Positions 42,901 through 51,732 of a stretch of DNA of 64,000 nucleotides are shown here, one piece after another (positions within the stretch are counted from its first letter, which is position 1; each line of letters opens with the position of its first letter). Under the pieces are notes generated by a model. The model searched no databases. It was not told the origin of the DNA and was given only the letters and a program-made list of their open reading frames with translations. The position numbers and the translations under genes are program-made. Origin of the DNA: G963665925 sp050596425 (GTDB lineage: Bacteria > Bacillota > Clostridia > Peptostreptococcales > Acidaminobacteraceae); assembly GCF_050596425.1 (NCBI RefSeq), contig NZ_CP192292.1, positions 1,860,001-1,924,000 of the forward strand, in the 5' to 3' direction.

Positions 42901-44339
42901 AGTTTGATGACTCAAATCCTCAGATTGTACTTAAAAACATTGAAGGCTTTAATGCTGTGTCACATATTGCGGTTGTACCACTTCGTGCCTATGAAAGAGA
43001 AAAGTCTAAGTGGAAATCTATACTAAGGAATCACGACAAACTTCTCATACTTGAAACAGAGATGGAGTTTGAAAGGGAGGGCAATATACAAAGCAGACGC
43101 TTATACCCTGAACTCAGCAATGGTACGGGCACAGCCCTTAGTCAGGGCAAAGTCTATGCAGAAATTGAAATTCCCACTTCGGGTGCGTATGACATTATTC
43201 CATCAGTTTATTTCCCATTTCTAAACAGGGGGCATATGCGCATGCATATTCAAGACAGCACAGGTCAGACCATATATTCACAGACGATAGATCAGCGCAC
43301 TCTCACTGAGAAAAAGAGTGGTGTCACCATAGACTATGACCCCCTTGAAGCAGTTTATCCATATTTAACACTGGAACAGGCCAGCCCCTACTTGTATAAA
43401 AACATGTCCTGGATTGAAAGTATTCAGCTTAAAGCGGGGAAATATAGGGTAATTATGGAATTGATAAGTGAAAATGATAACTATATAAAAGCGAGTGATT
43501 TTAAGACTTTTGACCCCAACTCAATAGTTGTTGAAAGTGCAAGACGGGACCTGGCTGTTTCAGATTGTAGCACGTGTGAGAGAATCACGCCGGATATGAT
43601 GCGTCATATGGTAAGGGGGCCAGGCGACTTCTACATCGAATATGATGCCACTTGTTCTTGTGACTGGTATATATCTTCCAGTGAACCTATTCAAGTGCAG
43701 GCCAATGAAGAAATTCTAATCTCCTTTCAGGCGCGGTCTGATGCCATTGTTAAACGGCACAGCAAGCTCATCTTCCTGGATGAATACAAGCAGGTTGTGG
43801 ACACAAAGTTTATTTTTGAAGTTGAAGAACCTGACAAGATAAAATGGAATACCTATGAACAACTTGTAAAAGTCCCAGCTGGAGCAGACAGTGTTCTATA
43901 CCAGTTTTGGGCAAGAGGCAATAAAAATAGGGCGGGTAAACTGGAAATAAAAAACTTGAAATTTGAAAAGTACAATGAGTTTGTTTTGGTGGATAAAGTG
44001 GACATCAAGACTGCCGGCCTCAGTTTAAAGAAGCGTGAAGGACAAGCACGAGTCATAAAGAATCAAATTTCTGAGATGGAGTTTGCCCACCGTGTTGACG
44101 GATCTGTGAATGGCCAGACAATATGGAATAGTTTCCTATCACCGCACCGAATCTGGAAAGTGAATGGAAAGGCTTCCGAACTGACACTCAACGGAGTGAC
44201 CATGGGATTTCAAGTAGAAAATGGTAAGCTCGATGGGAAAATGACTCTAAGTGATGTGTATAGAGGTGGTCTTCTACTTCATTTTCTAACAATTGTTGGT
44301 GTTTTACTTTTTTACATGCATTTCAGACGTGTTAAATAA
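39921..44339 (+). CDS. very large multi-pass membrane protein, GT-C-like
   Basis: 1472 aa. The N-terminal 450 residues have about 11 membrane segments (for example FFALSMMTLIILYYVSVLF, FILELILVSGASMYLL), with acidic pairs in the first loop (FSDIDFPFYSRDYMDEIYG) as in GT-C polyprenyl-phosphate glycosyltransferases. About 950 extracytoplasmic residues follow, containing repeated beta-rich segments of carbohydrate-binding or jelly-roll type (PSFIWQVAKSP; YRVFVKSFDSLGGGRYSLNI), then a single membrane segment (LLLHFLTIVGVLLFYMHF) and a short tail. It probably transfers sugars to a surface polymer outside the membrane, which is inference. I chose ATG 39921, 9 bases after AAGGTG. It overlaps the sensor gene by 35 bases. 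Confidence 0.7.
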   Translation: MKKQAHKKIINRFSQMFYIYRYDFFALSMMTLIILYYVSVLFQPGHVVFSDIDFPFYSRDYMDEIYGLWNTRWNTVSMLNIPRLFFILPLYLLSGLFEWNGHLFLKGFILELILVSGASMYLLSKRLVSVYTGMSFNLWKINALIFGSVLYALNPWVIYRIQHIYLLTGYSLFPLVILYFFKVFDHKFQRQVIPNYNPYSKKIYRSNIKDIFILAYLITLSSAAIHYFFYSILVLGILFLLLCFKYFFGYIRRGKTIVKNIFKAILKKLTLLAMMTGGLSFYWLSIYVGGVVLDVGASQHNINVIDTYTMFSRHASIDQVLLMMGYWWPMVDLSQLSSLFYIGGTVLLLIILVGVIMNAYKHHIILFLTLLAGIMILISTGVYYPSASGLFLRLAGLPVFGNIFRDPNKMIAITAIAYSVLLVFGLESIYSWTQKYKYKSAFNGMIFLMLLLSCYAYLFPVRDIYFERFFQPIEEPKAFSELRHHYEENPTVGEGQEAPYALYVPVAEQMLRPITHISTPKWNVPLGYEDSKATGDIHIYNAPIRTVFHHEGNDPSIKYMYDLIQFILDQGRSMELEKVVKAFGVNQLIYHNEYIDQENRQDFNEEVLGLQENLEKTYENGIFKVFDVDASKEIDQFSQRRFITPYGLLKLHSLSQFEDYDPLDLPLIFTSKEEVFNTDSIGQDDIIEVKNMDDLVLSSMPKKYKLYPFNFVDEVNPFIKWSKTYTTFPDWAWFQSKMDVIHPRFEWDHNKGIVLTFASEAFNVKPHEKQNLDGEIVYDFDSLLRADQFFVADNPDLFDVVSNPYNASENVGVLHGVIQRGDPSFIWQVAKSPVLTAEEKMPYQFKIMVSGRGANQLHMKVRFYDRNKREIGIQYIVGPDQLVNFDTIEFTGEVVSPKDTAFYRIDLLTYQRPEEKIYWWIHDVEIRKFPKYTKPNEILMTKVLEPGSYRVFVKSFDSLGGGRYSLNIKGHDHEIFTNSTQLSGFKWHDLGDFQFDDSNPQIVLKNIEGFNAVSHIAVVPLRAYEREKSKWKSILRNHDKLLILETEMEFEREGNIQSRRLYPELSNGTGTALSQGKVYAEIEIPTSGAYDIIPSVYFPFLNRGHMRMHIQDSTGQTIYSQTIDQRTLTEKKSGVTIDYDPLEAVYPYLTLEQASPYLYKNMSWIESIQLKAGKYRVIMELISENDNYIKASDFKTFDPNSIVVESARRDLAVSDCSTCERITPDMMRHMVRGPGDFYIEYDATCSCDWYISSSEPIQVQANEEILISFQARSDAIVKRHSKLIFLDEYKQVVDTKFIFEVEEPDKIKWNTYEQLVKVPAGADSVLYQFWARGNKNRAGKLEIKNLKFEKYNEFVLVDKVDIKTAGLSLKKREGQARVIKNQISEMEFAHRVDGSVNGQTIWNSFLSPHRIWKVNGKASELTLNGVTMGFQVENGKLDGKMTLSDVYRGGLLLHFLTIVGVLLFYMHFRRVK

Positions 44340-44398
44340 GTTTATACAAACTGTTCGATTGTGATAGGTTTTGTCTCAAGCAAAAGGAGGGGATGGAT

Positions 44399-45091
44399 AT
44401 GGCAAAAAAAGTATTGGTGGTAGATGATGATCCTTCCATTGTGAGCTTGATTGAAGTGATACTCAAAAAAGACAGTTATGAAGTGATTGCAGCCTATAAT
44501 GGGGTCCAGGCCATAGAAGCTTTAGACACCCACGATATTGATGCAGCCATTTTGGATATGATGTTGCCTGATATTAATGGTTTGTCACTTCTCAAAGAGA
44601 TTAGAAGTCATGAAAAATCGAAACATATTCCAGTTATGATGGTCACAGGCAGGGATGATGAAATCGATACGGTGCTTGGGCTTGAAATGGGGGCTGATGA
44701 TTATATTCATAAGCCTTTCAAAAAAAGAGAGCTTCTGGCTAGGCTCAATGTGATTTTTAGGAGAATAGAGCAGGACAGATCATCTGTGGGAAAACCCATT
44801 GCTTTTGGAGATGTTATTTTGAATCCACTCACCCATGAACTCAAAAAAGATGGACAGGAAATCACACTGAGTCCAAAGGAGTATAAATTACTACTGCTTC
44901 TTGTGACAAATCCCAACCGTGTCTTTACAAGGGATGAACTGCTTAATAAAGTTTGGGATGATGTGGTGGCTTTTGAAACACGAACTGTTGATGTCCATAT
45001 TCGCAGACTAAGAACCAAGGTCGAAGAGGACCCTCAGAACCCTGTTTGGATCGAAACCATCAGGGGATATGGCTATAGATTCTCAAGTTGA
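44399..45091 (+). CDS. OmpR/PhoB-family response regulator
   Basis: 230-aa regulator: receiver with VVDDDPS at 7-13, Asp53 (AAILDMMLPDING), DDYIHKPF, and a winged-helix DNA-binding domain (LSPKEYKLLLLLVTNPNRVFTRDEL; recognition helix RTVDVHIRRLRTKV). I chose ATG 44399, which has AGGAGGGG at a distance of 6; ATG 44393 is too close. Together with the next kinase it forms a two-component pair at the end of the glycan locus, the only DNA-binding regulator there. Confidence 0.92.
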   Translation: MAKKVLVVDDDPSIVSLIEVILKKDSYEVIAAYNGVQAIEALDTHDIDAAILDMMLPDINGLSLLKEIRSHEKSKHIPVMMVTGRDDEIDTVLGLEMGADDYIHKPFKKRELLARLNVIFRRIEQDRSSVGKPIAFGDVILNPLTHELKKDGQEITLSPKEYKLLLLLVTNPNRVFTRDELLNKVWDDVVAFETRTVDVHIRRLRTKVEEDPQNPVWIETIRGYGYRFSS

Positions 45092-45110
45092 TCATTTGGT
45101 TTGATGATGT

Positions 45111-45144
45111 CTTGAGATAAGTCTCAACTTGAGATAAGTCTCAA
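45111..45144 (+). repeat. 17-bp tandem repeat with internal dyads
   Basis: CTTGAGATAAGTCTCAA occurs twice in direct succession (45111-45127, 45128-45144). Each copy contains the dyad TTGAGA-TAAG-TCTCAA. It ends just before the AAGGAAGG ribosome site of the kinase gene, so it could be an operator or paired RNA hairpins controlling translation. Confidence 0.85.
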
Positions 45145-45159
45145 AAGGAAGGTTTACTT

Positions 45160-47319
45160 ATGAAGTTAAATTCAGTGGTGTTTAAACTTTTTATTGGTAT
45201 GGCAAGTATTGTCATGATTTTGTCCTTGGGATCGTCTATGTATGTTAATAAGAGGGTGCAAACAAACATTGAACATCATATAGACGAGGAAGTCGAGCTG
45301 ATCGCGGAGTCGATCAAATACTCTATCACACCTATTTTGAACGCCGGTCAGTTAAGTTTAATAAATGAGGTTCTGAGTAAGTTTGAGGGGTATGACCTTG
45401 TGGAAGATATTCACTTGTACGATCCCAAGGGAAAAATAATATATGCCTCTATAGAAGATGAAATAGGCACCACAAAGAATATAAACGCTATTATTCAGAG
45501 TTATGTCAATGATGATAGTGGAAGAGATATATTTCGTGTCTCAGGCTCAGTGGTTATGGTTTTAAAGCGGGCGGTTATTGTCATTGATTTGAACCCCTCT
45601 TATGGATCTTTTGTAGGTAAGGCTCTGCATAAAGACTTGTGGATTTCATTTCTTGGAATATACTTTGTCCTTATCATGATGGTTTATATTTATATTCAAA
45701 AAATTATTGGCAAACCAATGTTAAGACTTATGCAGGCTGCTAATGAAATTTCAAATCATAATTATGTCTACAGGGTGGAAATGGATTCAAGAAGTGAATT
45801 TGATGAATTGGCAGATGCATTTAATTTAATGGCCAGCAATATTGAAGAAAATACAGTTGAACTTGAACAGGCTCTTGAAAAGGCCGAAAAAGCCTCTAAT
45901 GCAAGATTGGAGTTTCTTGCAAAAATGAGTCATGAAATAAGGACGCCACTTAATGCCATTATTGGTTTTTCTGATGTATTATCTGAAGAAATTACGGACA
46001 AAGAACACAAGGAATCTATTGATATTATCGTGAATTCTGGGAAACATTTGCTAGATTTGGTAAACGAGGTGTTGGACATAGCTAAAATAGAAAACAACCA
46101 GGTATCTATTGAATCTCAACCTTTTTCAATGAGGACACTAATATATGATGTGTTTAGAATGTTTCACCTCCCAGCAGAAGAAAAGGGCATTGACCTAAGT
46201 TATGAAATAAATGTTGATGTGCCACTCATGCTCGTTGGAGATTCCTATAGAATTCGGCAAATAATGATGAACCTCCTGAGCAATGCTCTGAAGTTTACGA
46301 GCCATGGATCTATTGAGATCCTGGTTGAAACAGAAGAAGATAAAACCTTCATCCGTGTCATAGATACAGGTATTGGCATATCAAAAGAAAAACAAGAGAG
46401 TATTTTTAATGCTTACACCCAATCAGACGACAGCATAGAAAGAGAATATGGGGGCACAGGATTAGGCCTATCTATTTCAAAGCGTATTGCTCAAATGATG
46501 GGGGGAGACATTCATCTAAAAAGCGTGCCAGGACGAGGATCTGAATTTACTGTGATTTTGGCTCTTGGTCAGATTCAATTGGTTGAGAAGTCTGGACATC
46601 TTATAACGGAACGTTGGCTGCATGCAGATTCTACTATTACAGACATCGTTGTTGAAGCCATTGAAACGTTGCCACAAAGACTATCAAATATTGAAGATTC
46701 CAGTCAGTCAAATGATATAGAAAGTCTAAAATTTCATGTTCATAGCCTTAAAGGTGTGAGCGGCAATTTTTCTATGATTGAAATTTATGAATTAACAAAA
46801 GACTTTGATGACTATCTCCATTCTGATGATGTAAAAAGACAAGTCATTATGGACTATGTGTCAAAACTTAGGGAAATTGTCAATCTCATTCCCAATGAAA
46901 TAAGGGGTGGAGAACCTGAAAGGCTATCGGCTTTTACGAAAGAAAACTACAAAGTTCTTCTTGCTGAAGATGTTAAGGAAAATCAGATGTTGATCCAAAA
47001 AATCCTTAAGAACATGCCCATTGATTTAGACTTGGCCAACAATGGCGTTGAGGCCATTGAAAAACTGGAGGAGAATAAGTATGACTGTCTTCTATTAGAC
47101 ATACAAATGCCAGTCTTGTCCGGTATAGAGGTCTTAAACCACATTCGGAAAAGTGAAGACATTGAAGGTGTTTATATTATTGCTTTAACAGCCAATGCCT
47201 TTGTAGAAGATATGGAAAAGTACATGTCTATGGGAGCGCACTGGTTCTTGTCAAAGCCGGTGAACAAAAATGCCTTGCGCAATAAAATTGAAGAACTGAT
47301 TCATCTAAAAGTAGAATAA
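45160..47319 (+). CDS. hybrid sensor kinase: HisKA-HATPase-HPt-REC
   Basis: 719 aa. Membrane segment 1 at about 8-26, extracytoplasmic sensor of about 135 aa, membrane segment 2 at about 165-185, HAMP (about 188-240), HisKA with His258 (KMSHEIRTPLNAIIGF), HATPase (GGTGLGLSISKRIAQMMGG), then an HPt-like segment with His528 (VHSLKGVSGNFSMIE) and a C-terminal receiver with Asp647 (CLLLDIQMPVLSG). Hybrid kinases usually have REC before HPt; here HPt comes first and REC is last, so phosphate could flow within the protein or to the separate HPt and receivers of this locus. The sequence has its own repeat-bearing leader (45111). A terminator follows at 47352. Confidence 0.9.
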   Translation: MKLNSVVFKLFIGMASIVMILSLGSSMYVNKRVQTNIEHHIDEEVELIAESIKYSITPILNAGQLSLINEVLSKFEGYDLVEDIHLYDPKGKIIYASIEDEIGTTKNINAIIQSYVNDDSGRDIFRVSGSVVMVLKRAVIVIDLNPSYGSFVGKALHKDLWISFLGIYFVLIMMVYIYIQKIIGKPMLRLMQAANEISNHNYVYRVEMDSRSEFDELADAFNLMASNIEENTVELEQALEKAEKASNARLEFLAKMSHEIRTPLNAIIGFSDVLSEEITDKEHKESIDIIVNSGKHLLDLVNEVLDIAKIENNQVSIESQPFSMRTLIYDVFRMFHLPAEEKGIDLSYEINVDVPLMLVGDSYRIRQIMMNLLSNALKFTSHGSIEILVETEEDKTFIRVIDTGIGISKEKQESIFNAYTQSDDSIEREYGGTGLGLSISKRIAQMMGGDIHLKSVPGRGSEFTVILALGQIQLVEKSGHLITERWLHADSTITDIVVEAIETLPQRLSNIEDSSQSNDIESLKFHVHSLKGVSGNFSMIEIYELTKDFDDYLHSDDVKRQVIMDYVSKLREIVNLIPNEIRGGEPERLSAFTKENYKVLLAEDVKENQMLIQKILKNMPIDLDLANNGVEAIEKLEENKYDCLLLDIQMPVLSGIEVLNHIRKSEDIEGVYIIALTANAFVEDMEKYMSMGAHWFLSKPVNKNALRNKIEELIHLKVE

Positions 47320-47351
47320 GATTTTGACATATGCGCCTTTATTTGTAAAAT

Positions 47352-47385
47352 AAACCCTCTTAATCAATTTGAGAGGGTTTTGTAT
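47352..47385 (+). terminator. terminator after the hybrid kinase gene
   Basis: AAACCCTC / GAGGGTTT arms with about 13-base loop, then TTTGTATTT. Confidence 0.85.
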
Positions 47386-47407
47386 TTGGATGTATACAGA
47401 TAGTCAA

Positions 47408-47459
47408 AAAATCACGAAATGTGATTTTCATGTTTTAGCATCACATATTGTGGTATACT
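47408..47459 (+). promoter_or_regulatory. promoter with paired ATCAC-N5-GTGRT operators
   Basis: ATCAC-GAAAT-GTGAT (47411-47425, inside the longer perfect dyad AAAATCAC-GAAAT-GTGATTTT, 47408-47428) and ATCAC-ATATT-GTGGT (47440-47454) share half-sites and spacing and lie 29 bp apart. The second ends at the -10 box TATACT (47454-47459). This is the expected layout for repression by the XRE-type regulator encoded 30 bases downstream. Confidence 0.75.
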
Positions 47460-47489
47460 ATACATGAGAAGAAAGTGGAGTGATGTAGT

Positions 47490-48416
47490 ATGGATTCGAT
47501 GGGAAAAAGACTAAAAAAATTACGTCTTCATAAAGGCATCAGCCAAACTGAATTAGCAGATGCCCTAGATGTGGGGCAAACAACGATTGCAAATTATGAA
47601 GCAGATACACGGCAACCTAATTTGGAAAAACTGACCCTTTTGGCAGATTATTTTCACATAAGTGTGGATGAGCTCATAGGTAGAACTTGGACTGATGAAA
47701 ATAAGAGGCAACCAGTGCATGAAAAGAAACTTATATCATCAGATTACGACAGTATGGCAAGTGTTTATATGGACTTTCTCATTAAGCATGAAAAAGATAA
47801 GGCCCAAGACTACATTATAAATTTAAGACATTCAGGCGTCCCGATAAAGGAAATATATTCTGAAATATTTGTTAGATGTCTTCATGAAGTCGGTCGTTTG
47901 TGGGAAAAAGGGGTAATAAGTATAGGGGAAGAGCATTATATATCTGAAGTCACTAAAACATTGATTTCGCATTTATCTGTGACAAGGCCCAAAAATAAGA
48001 TGGGTCAAAAGTCTATTATGATTATAAATTTGTACGGAGAAGACCATGATATTCCAGGTAAAATATTGAGTGAATTCATGGAAGGTTCTGGGGTTGAGTC
48101 GTATTATATGGGAAGTCCTCTTCCGCTGAGAAGCATAGTGGAAAATTTATTAACCCTTGAAATAAATGTTTTGGCTTTTTCCATAACAATGGATGAAAAT
48201 ATTAATAAGGCAAAAGAACTGATTGATAATCTTAGAAGCCACCCTAAAATGAAAGCACTCAAGGTGATTGTAGGTGGGCAAGCTCTTGATAAACAGCCAG
48301 AAAAATGGTTGGAAATTGGCGCCGATGGATATGCCGAATCTTTCGATCGTGCCGTTGAAGTTATAGTAAAAATATTAGAGGAACAATCAAAGGAGCCTGA
48401 TCATGAAGAAAAATAA
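47490..48416 (+). CDS. XRE-HTH regulator with CarH-like B12-binding light-sensor module
   Basis: 308-aa fusion. Residues 1-65 are a Cro/CI-type helix-turn-helix (LRLHKGISQTELADALDVGQ; TIANYEADTRQPNLEKL). Residues about 85-170 are a B12-binding helical bundle carrying W138-x9-E148-H149 (GRLWEKGVISIGEEHYISE), the same W-x9-E-H pattern that caps adenosylcobalamin in the photoreceptor CarH. Residues about 175-305 are a Rossmann B12-binding domain with GEDH at 183-186, His186 being the likely lower cobalt ligand. CarH/LitR proteins use a MerR-type HTH; an XRE-type head on this module is unusual. The start is ATG 47490. The gene end overlaps the RND pump gene by 14 bases, so the regulator probably controls that pump. 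Light dependence is inferred from motif spacing only. Confidence 0.85.
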   Translation: MDSMGKRLKKLRLHKGISQTELADALDVGQTTIANYEADTRQPNLEKLTLLADYFHISVDELIGRTWTDENKRQPVHEKKLISSDYDSMASVYMDFLIKHEKDKAQDYIINLRHSGVPIKEIYSEIFVRCLHEVGRLWEKGVISIGEEHYISEVTKTLISHLSVTRPKNKMGQKSIMIINLYGEDHDIPGKILSEFMEGSGVESYYMGSPLPLRSIVENLLTLEINVLAFSITMDENINKAKELIDNLRSHPKMKALKVIVGGQALDKQPEKWLEIGADGYAESFDRAVEVIVKILEEQSKEPDHEEK

Positions 48417-51400
48417 AATTCAGGAACTAAATATAGAAAACACAATAATTGGACGTGTGACAGAATTTTTTGTGGGGCGCTTTCAAATGGCAATCCTGTT
48501 GATTTTGCTCATTATTGGACTGGGTGTGTCAGGAATTCTACTCCTTCCAAGGGAGTCCCTACCAGAAATTGTCTTCCCAGCGATTGTTGTTCAGACCATT
48601 TATCCTGGAGCGAGTCCCGAAGATGTGGAAGACTTGATCACGGACAAGATTGAATCAAAACTTGGAGACCTTGAAGATTTGGATGAAATCCAGTCGAATT
48701 CAAGTTTTGGATTTTCCACAGTGACACTTGTTTTTGTTGAAGGCACAGATATGGACTCGAAAAAACTGGAAGTTGACAATGAACTTTCAGACATAGCCTT
48801 TCCGGACGATGTGGACAAACCAACGACATCAACTTTTTCCACCTCGGAAATTCCACTGCTTCAACTCAGTGTGTCAGGAAATTATTCAATATTTGCCTTA
48901 ACATCATTTGCAGAAGACCTTGAAGAAGGTATTGAAGGCATACCTGGTGTTGATGAAGTGAATATTTTTGGTGGACTTGACAGACAAGTCAAGGTCCATA
49001 TCAATCAATCTAAAATGCTAGAGTATGGTGTGTCCATCACCGATATTCAAAGGGCTATATCTTCCCTTAACATAGGATTCCCAGTTGGGGAAGCTGACCT
49101 AAGCGGACAGCGTTACAATCTGAGAATAGATGAAAAAATCACAACAGCTAAGGACATAGAAGACATTGTTATGAAAACGCCTCAGGGCAGTCTGGTTTTC
49201 ATAAGAGATGTGGCTGATGTTGTCGATACAAGTAAAGATGTTAAAGAATACAACATGACTTATCTCAATAATGGACAAGGCAAAGAGACATTCAGCTCCA
49301 TACTTATTGAAGTTCTTCGAGAAACTGATAGTGACGTAGTGGGCACCAGTCAAGCTGTAAAAGATTACATTGAATCACAAAGGGGTGGCCTTTATCCTGA
49401 TGACCTTCGTGTCAACATATCCAGTGACTTGGCAGAAGACGTAGACAGGGATCTTGAAAGCATACAGTCAAGTGCTATATCCGGTCTGATTGTTGTTATC
49501 CTTGTGCTCTTTTTATTCATCGGTTTCAAGGAGTCACTTATTGTTTCCATAACAATTCCCATGACCCTCCTGATCACTCTGGGTGTGCTTGACAGTTTTG
49601 GTATATCCCTCAATGGACTTTCCATACTAGGGCTAATCGTTGCCTTGGGGCTTCTTGTAGACAACTCAATTATTGTCATGGAGAATATGGACCGGCTTAA
49701 TAAACTTGGGGCAGGGCCTAAGCAGGCGGCAATTAAAGGTGTGAATCAAGTGGGATTTCCGGTTATGGCAGCAACGCTGACGACCATAGCAGCCTTCTTT
49801 CCCCTTGCTATTTTACCTGGTATTATGGGCGCTTTTATAAACAGTATTCCAAGAACAATTATAATTGCTTTAACAGCGTCTTTCTTTGTTGCCATTACCA
49901 TTACACCAGCCGTTTATTCACGACTAATGAGAAAGCGTAAGCATGGTCGGCTTAAAAAAATTATCCACTCAATGAAATTTGATAGTAAGGTCATGGTCAT
50001 TTTAGAAAGAATCTTATCTGTTGCACTGGTTGTTTTTTTGGCCTACTATGCATTTTCAGGTAGCACAACAGAGATCAACCTAGGCTTGTATGCGGCCTTG
50101 TTTTTCGGGACGCTCATGGCCCTTAAGGTTTTCTTATTCAGTGGAACAAGTTTTGAAGAGGGGCCTGTTATAGAGTGGTATCAAAGACTTATTCGAGCTA
50201 TTGTTTCAAAACGTTGGAGAAAAGTTCTAGCGGTAATTACAGGCTTTGGTGTCCTTGTTGGGAGCTTTGGTCTCATTGGAGCAGGACTTGTTAAAATATC
50301 ATTTTTTCCAGCCAATGAACCTATAAGCATGAACATACAAGTTGATACACCGGGAGGAACAACCCTTGAAGAAACAGCTGATATAGTCAGTGAAGTTGAA
50401 GCTTATTTAAAAACTGTAGAGGATATAGATTCATATAATGCTACAATCGGAGGCAATGAAGTGGATCGGGCTAGCGTTATAGCGACCTTCAAGGATCAAG
50501 AAGACATGTCAAAAGACGGCTATACCCTTGTTGAAGAAGCTGAAGCGGTACTAAGCAAGGTAGCGGGTGCCAATATCATCATAAGTGGCTCTATGGGACA
50601 AGGGCCTCCGGTTGGAAAGCCTGTCAGTCTTAATATCACAGGAACTGACCTAGGCGAGATGAAAGATTTAGCAGACGCCTATGCTGAGGTTTACAGTGAC
50701 ATTTCTGGCGTTTATAACATCGATGTTTCAGCCAAAGAAGGGGTGCCACAAATATACATTAATGTTCTTGAAAGAAAGGCCCAAAGTATGGGATTAACAG
50801 TTCAGCAAATTGCCCAACAACTTCGAAGTCGTGTGGATGGTGTCTTGGCGACCACGATGAAAGTCGATCGTGAAGAAGTGGAAGTGGTGGTCATGATGGA
50901 CGATGTGAACTTTAGTGATATAGAATCCATTAAATCCATTCACATTCAAACCCCAACGGGGGATATGGTGCCATTGACATCGGTTGCTATCCTTAAAGAA
51001 ATTAGTGGTTTTGCGAGTATAAGACACGTTGAGAAAGAAAGAATAATAACACTAGAAGCCGATTTAAAAAGTGGCTTCAACATTAATGATGTGACCAGTG
51101 CATTTGAAGAGAAATCAAAAAACATTGAGATCCCTAGAAACGTCAAAATTTCATATGGTGGAGATATTGAGGGCATCCAGGAAAGTTTTGCAGACCTATT
51201 TAGGAGTATGATGTTGGCGGTGTTCCTAGTTTTTATAATCCTCTCAGTCCAGTTTAATTCAGTTGCACAGCCATTTGCCATTCTTATGACAGTGCCAATG
51301 GCCATGATTGGTGTTATTGTTGGCCTGGCTGTCACAGGCAACGATTTTGGATTTTATGCTTTTATGGGGTTGGTTGCCCTTGTAGGTATTGCCGTTAATG

Positions 51401-51732
51401 ACGCGATTGTCTTGATTGATTTTATGAACTACAAAAGATCAACAGGATCATCCCTGACAGATGCCATTGTAGAATCAGGCGCTATTCGATTTAATCCGGT
51501 TCTTGCAACGACCTTAACGACAATAGGTGGCGTATTGCCACTGGCGTTTAGGGATGTGTATTACGCACAATTTAGTTTTTCGCTTGTTTTCGGGCTCCTT
51601 GTAACAACTGTTTTAACCCTAATTTTCATACCAATATTCTATTCTATGATAGAAGGGTTTAAAGAGAAAAGAACGAAGGACCACAGTACTGAAAATCATA
51701 GTGATACTTTGAATAATGAGGGGGTGGAGTAA
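48403..51732 (+). CDS. RND-family efflux pump (AcrB/MexB-like)
   Basis: 1109-aa inner-membrane pump of the hydrophobe/amphiphile efflux type: a membrane segment near 30-50, a first periplasmic-type loop (PEIVFPAIVVQTIYPGASPEDVE), membrane segments clustered at about 355-500, a second loop and a final cluster (about 925-1090). The conserved proton-relay helix appears in LGLIVALGLLVDNSIIVMENMD. Between the halves there is an extra pair of hydrophobic segments at about 540-580. Members occur in Firmicutes without an outer membrane. It is translated from AGGAG inside the regulator gene, and the adaptor gene starts directly at its stop codon. Substrate unknown. Confidence 0.92.
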   Translation: MKKNKIQELNIENTIIGRVTEFFVGRFQMAILLILLIIGLGVSGILLLPRESLPEIVFPAIVVQTIYPGASPEDVEDLITDKIESKLGDLEDLDEIQSNSSFGFSTVTLVFVEGTDMDSKKLEVDNELSDIAFPDDVDKPTTSTFSTSEIPLLQLSVSGNYSIFALTSFAEDLEEGIEGIPGVDEVNIFGGLDRQVKVHINQSKMLEYGVSITDIQRAISSLNIGFPVGEADLSGQRYNLRIDEKITTAKDIEDIVMKTPQGSLVFIRDVADVVDTSKDVKEYNMTYLNNGQGKETFSSILIEVLRETDSDVVGTSQAVKDYIESQRGGLYPDDLRVNISSDLAEDVDRDLESIQSSAISGLIVVILVLFLFIGFKESLIVSITIPMTLLITLGVLDSFGISLNGLSILGLIVALGLLVDNSIIVMENMDRLNKLGAGPKQAAIKGVNQVGFPVMAATLTTIAAFFPLAILPGIMGAFINSIPRTIIIALTASFFVAITITPAVYSRLMRKRKHGRLKKIIHSMKFDSKVMVILERILSVALVVFLAYYAFSGSTTEINLGLYAALFFGTLMALKVFLFSGTSFEEGPVIEWYQRLIRAIVSKRWRKVLAVITGFGVLVGSFGLIGAGLVKISFFPANEPISMNIQVDTPGGTTLEETADIVSEVEAYLKTVEDIDSYNATIGGNEVDRASVIATFKDQEDMSKDGYTLVEEAEAVLSKVAGANIIISGSMGQGPPVGKPVSLNITGTDLGEMKDLADAYAEVYSDISGVYNIDVSAKEGVPQIYINVLERKAQSMGLTVQQIAQQLRSRVDGVLATTMKVDREEVEVVVMMDDVNFSDIESIKSIHIQTPTGDMVPLTSVAILKEISGFASIRHVEKERIITLEADLKSGFNINDVTSAFEEKSKNIEIPRNVKISYGGDIEGIQESFADLFRSMMLAVFLVFIILSVQFNSVAQPFAILMTVPMAMIGVIVGLAVTGNDFGFYAFMGLVALVGIAVNDAIVLIDFMNYKRSTGSSLTDAIVESGAIRFNPVLATTLTTIGGVLPLAFRDVYYAQFSFSLVFGLLVTTVLTLIFIPIFYSMIEGFKEKRTKDHSTENHSDTLNNEGVE

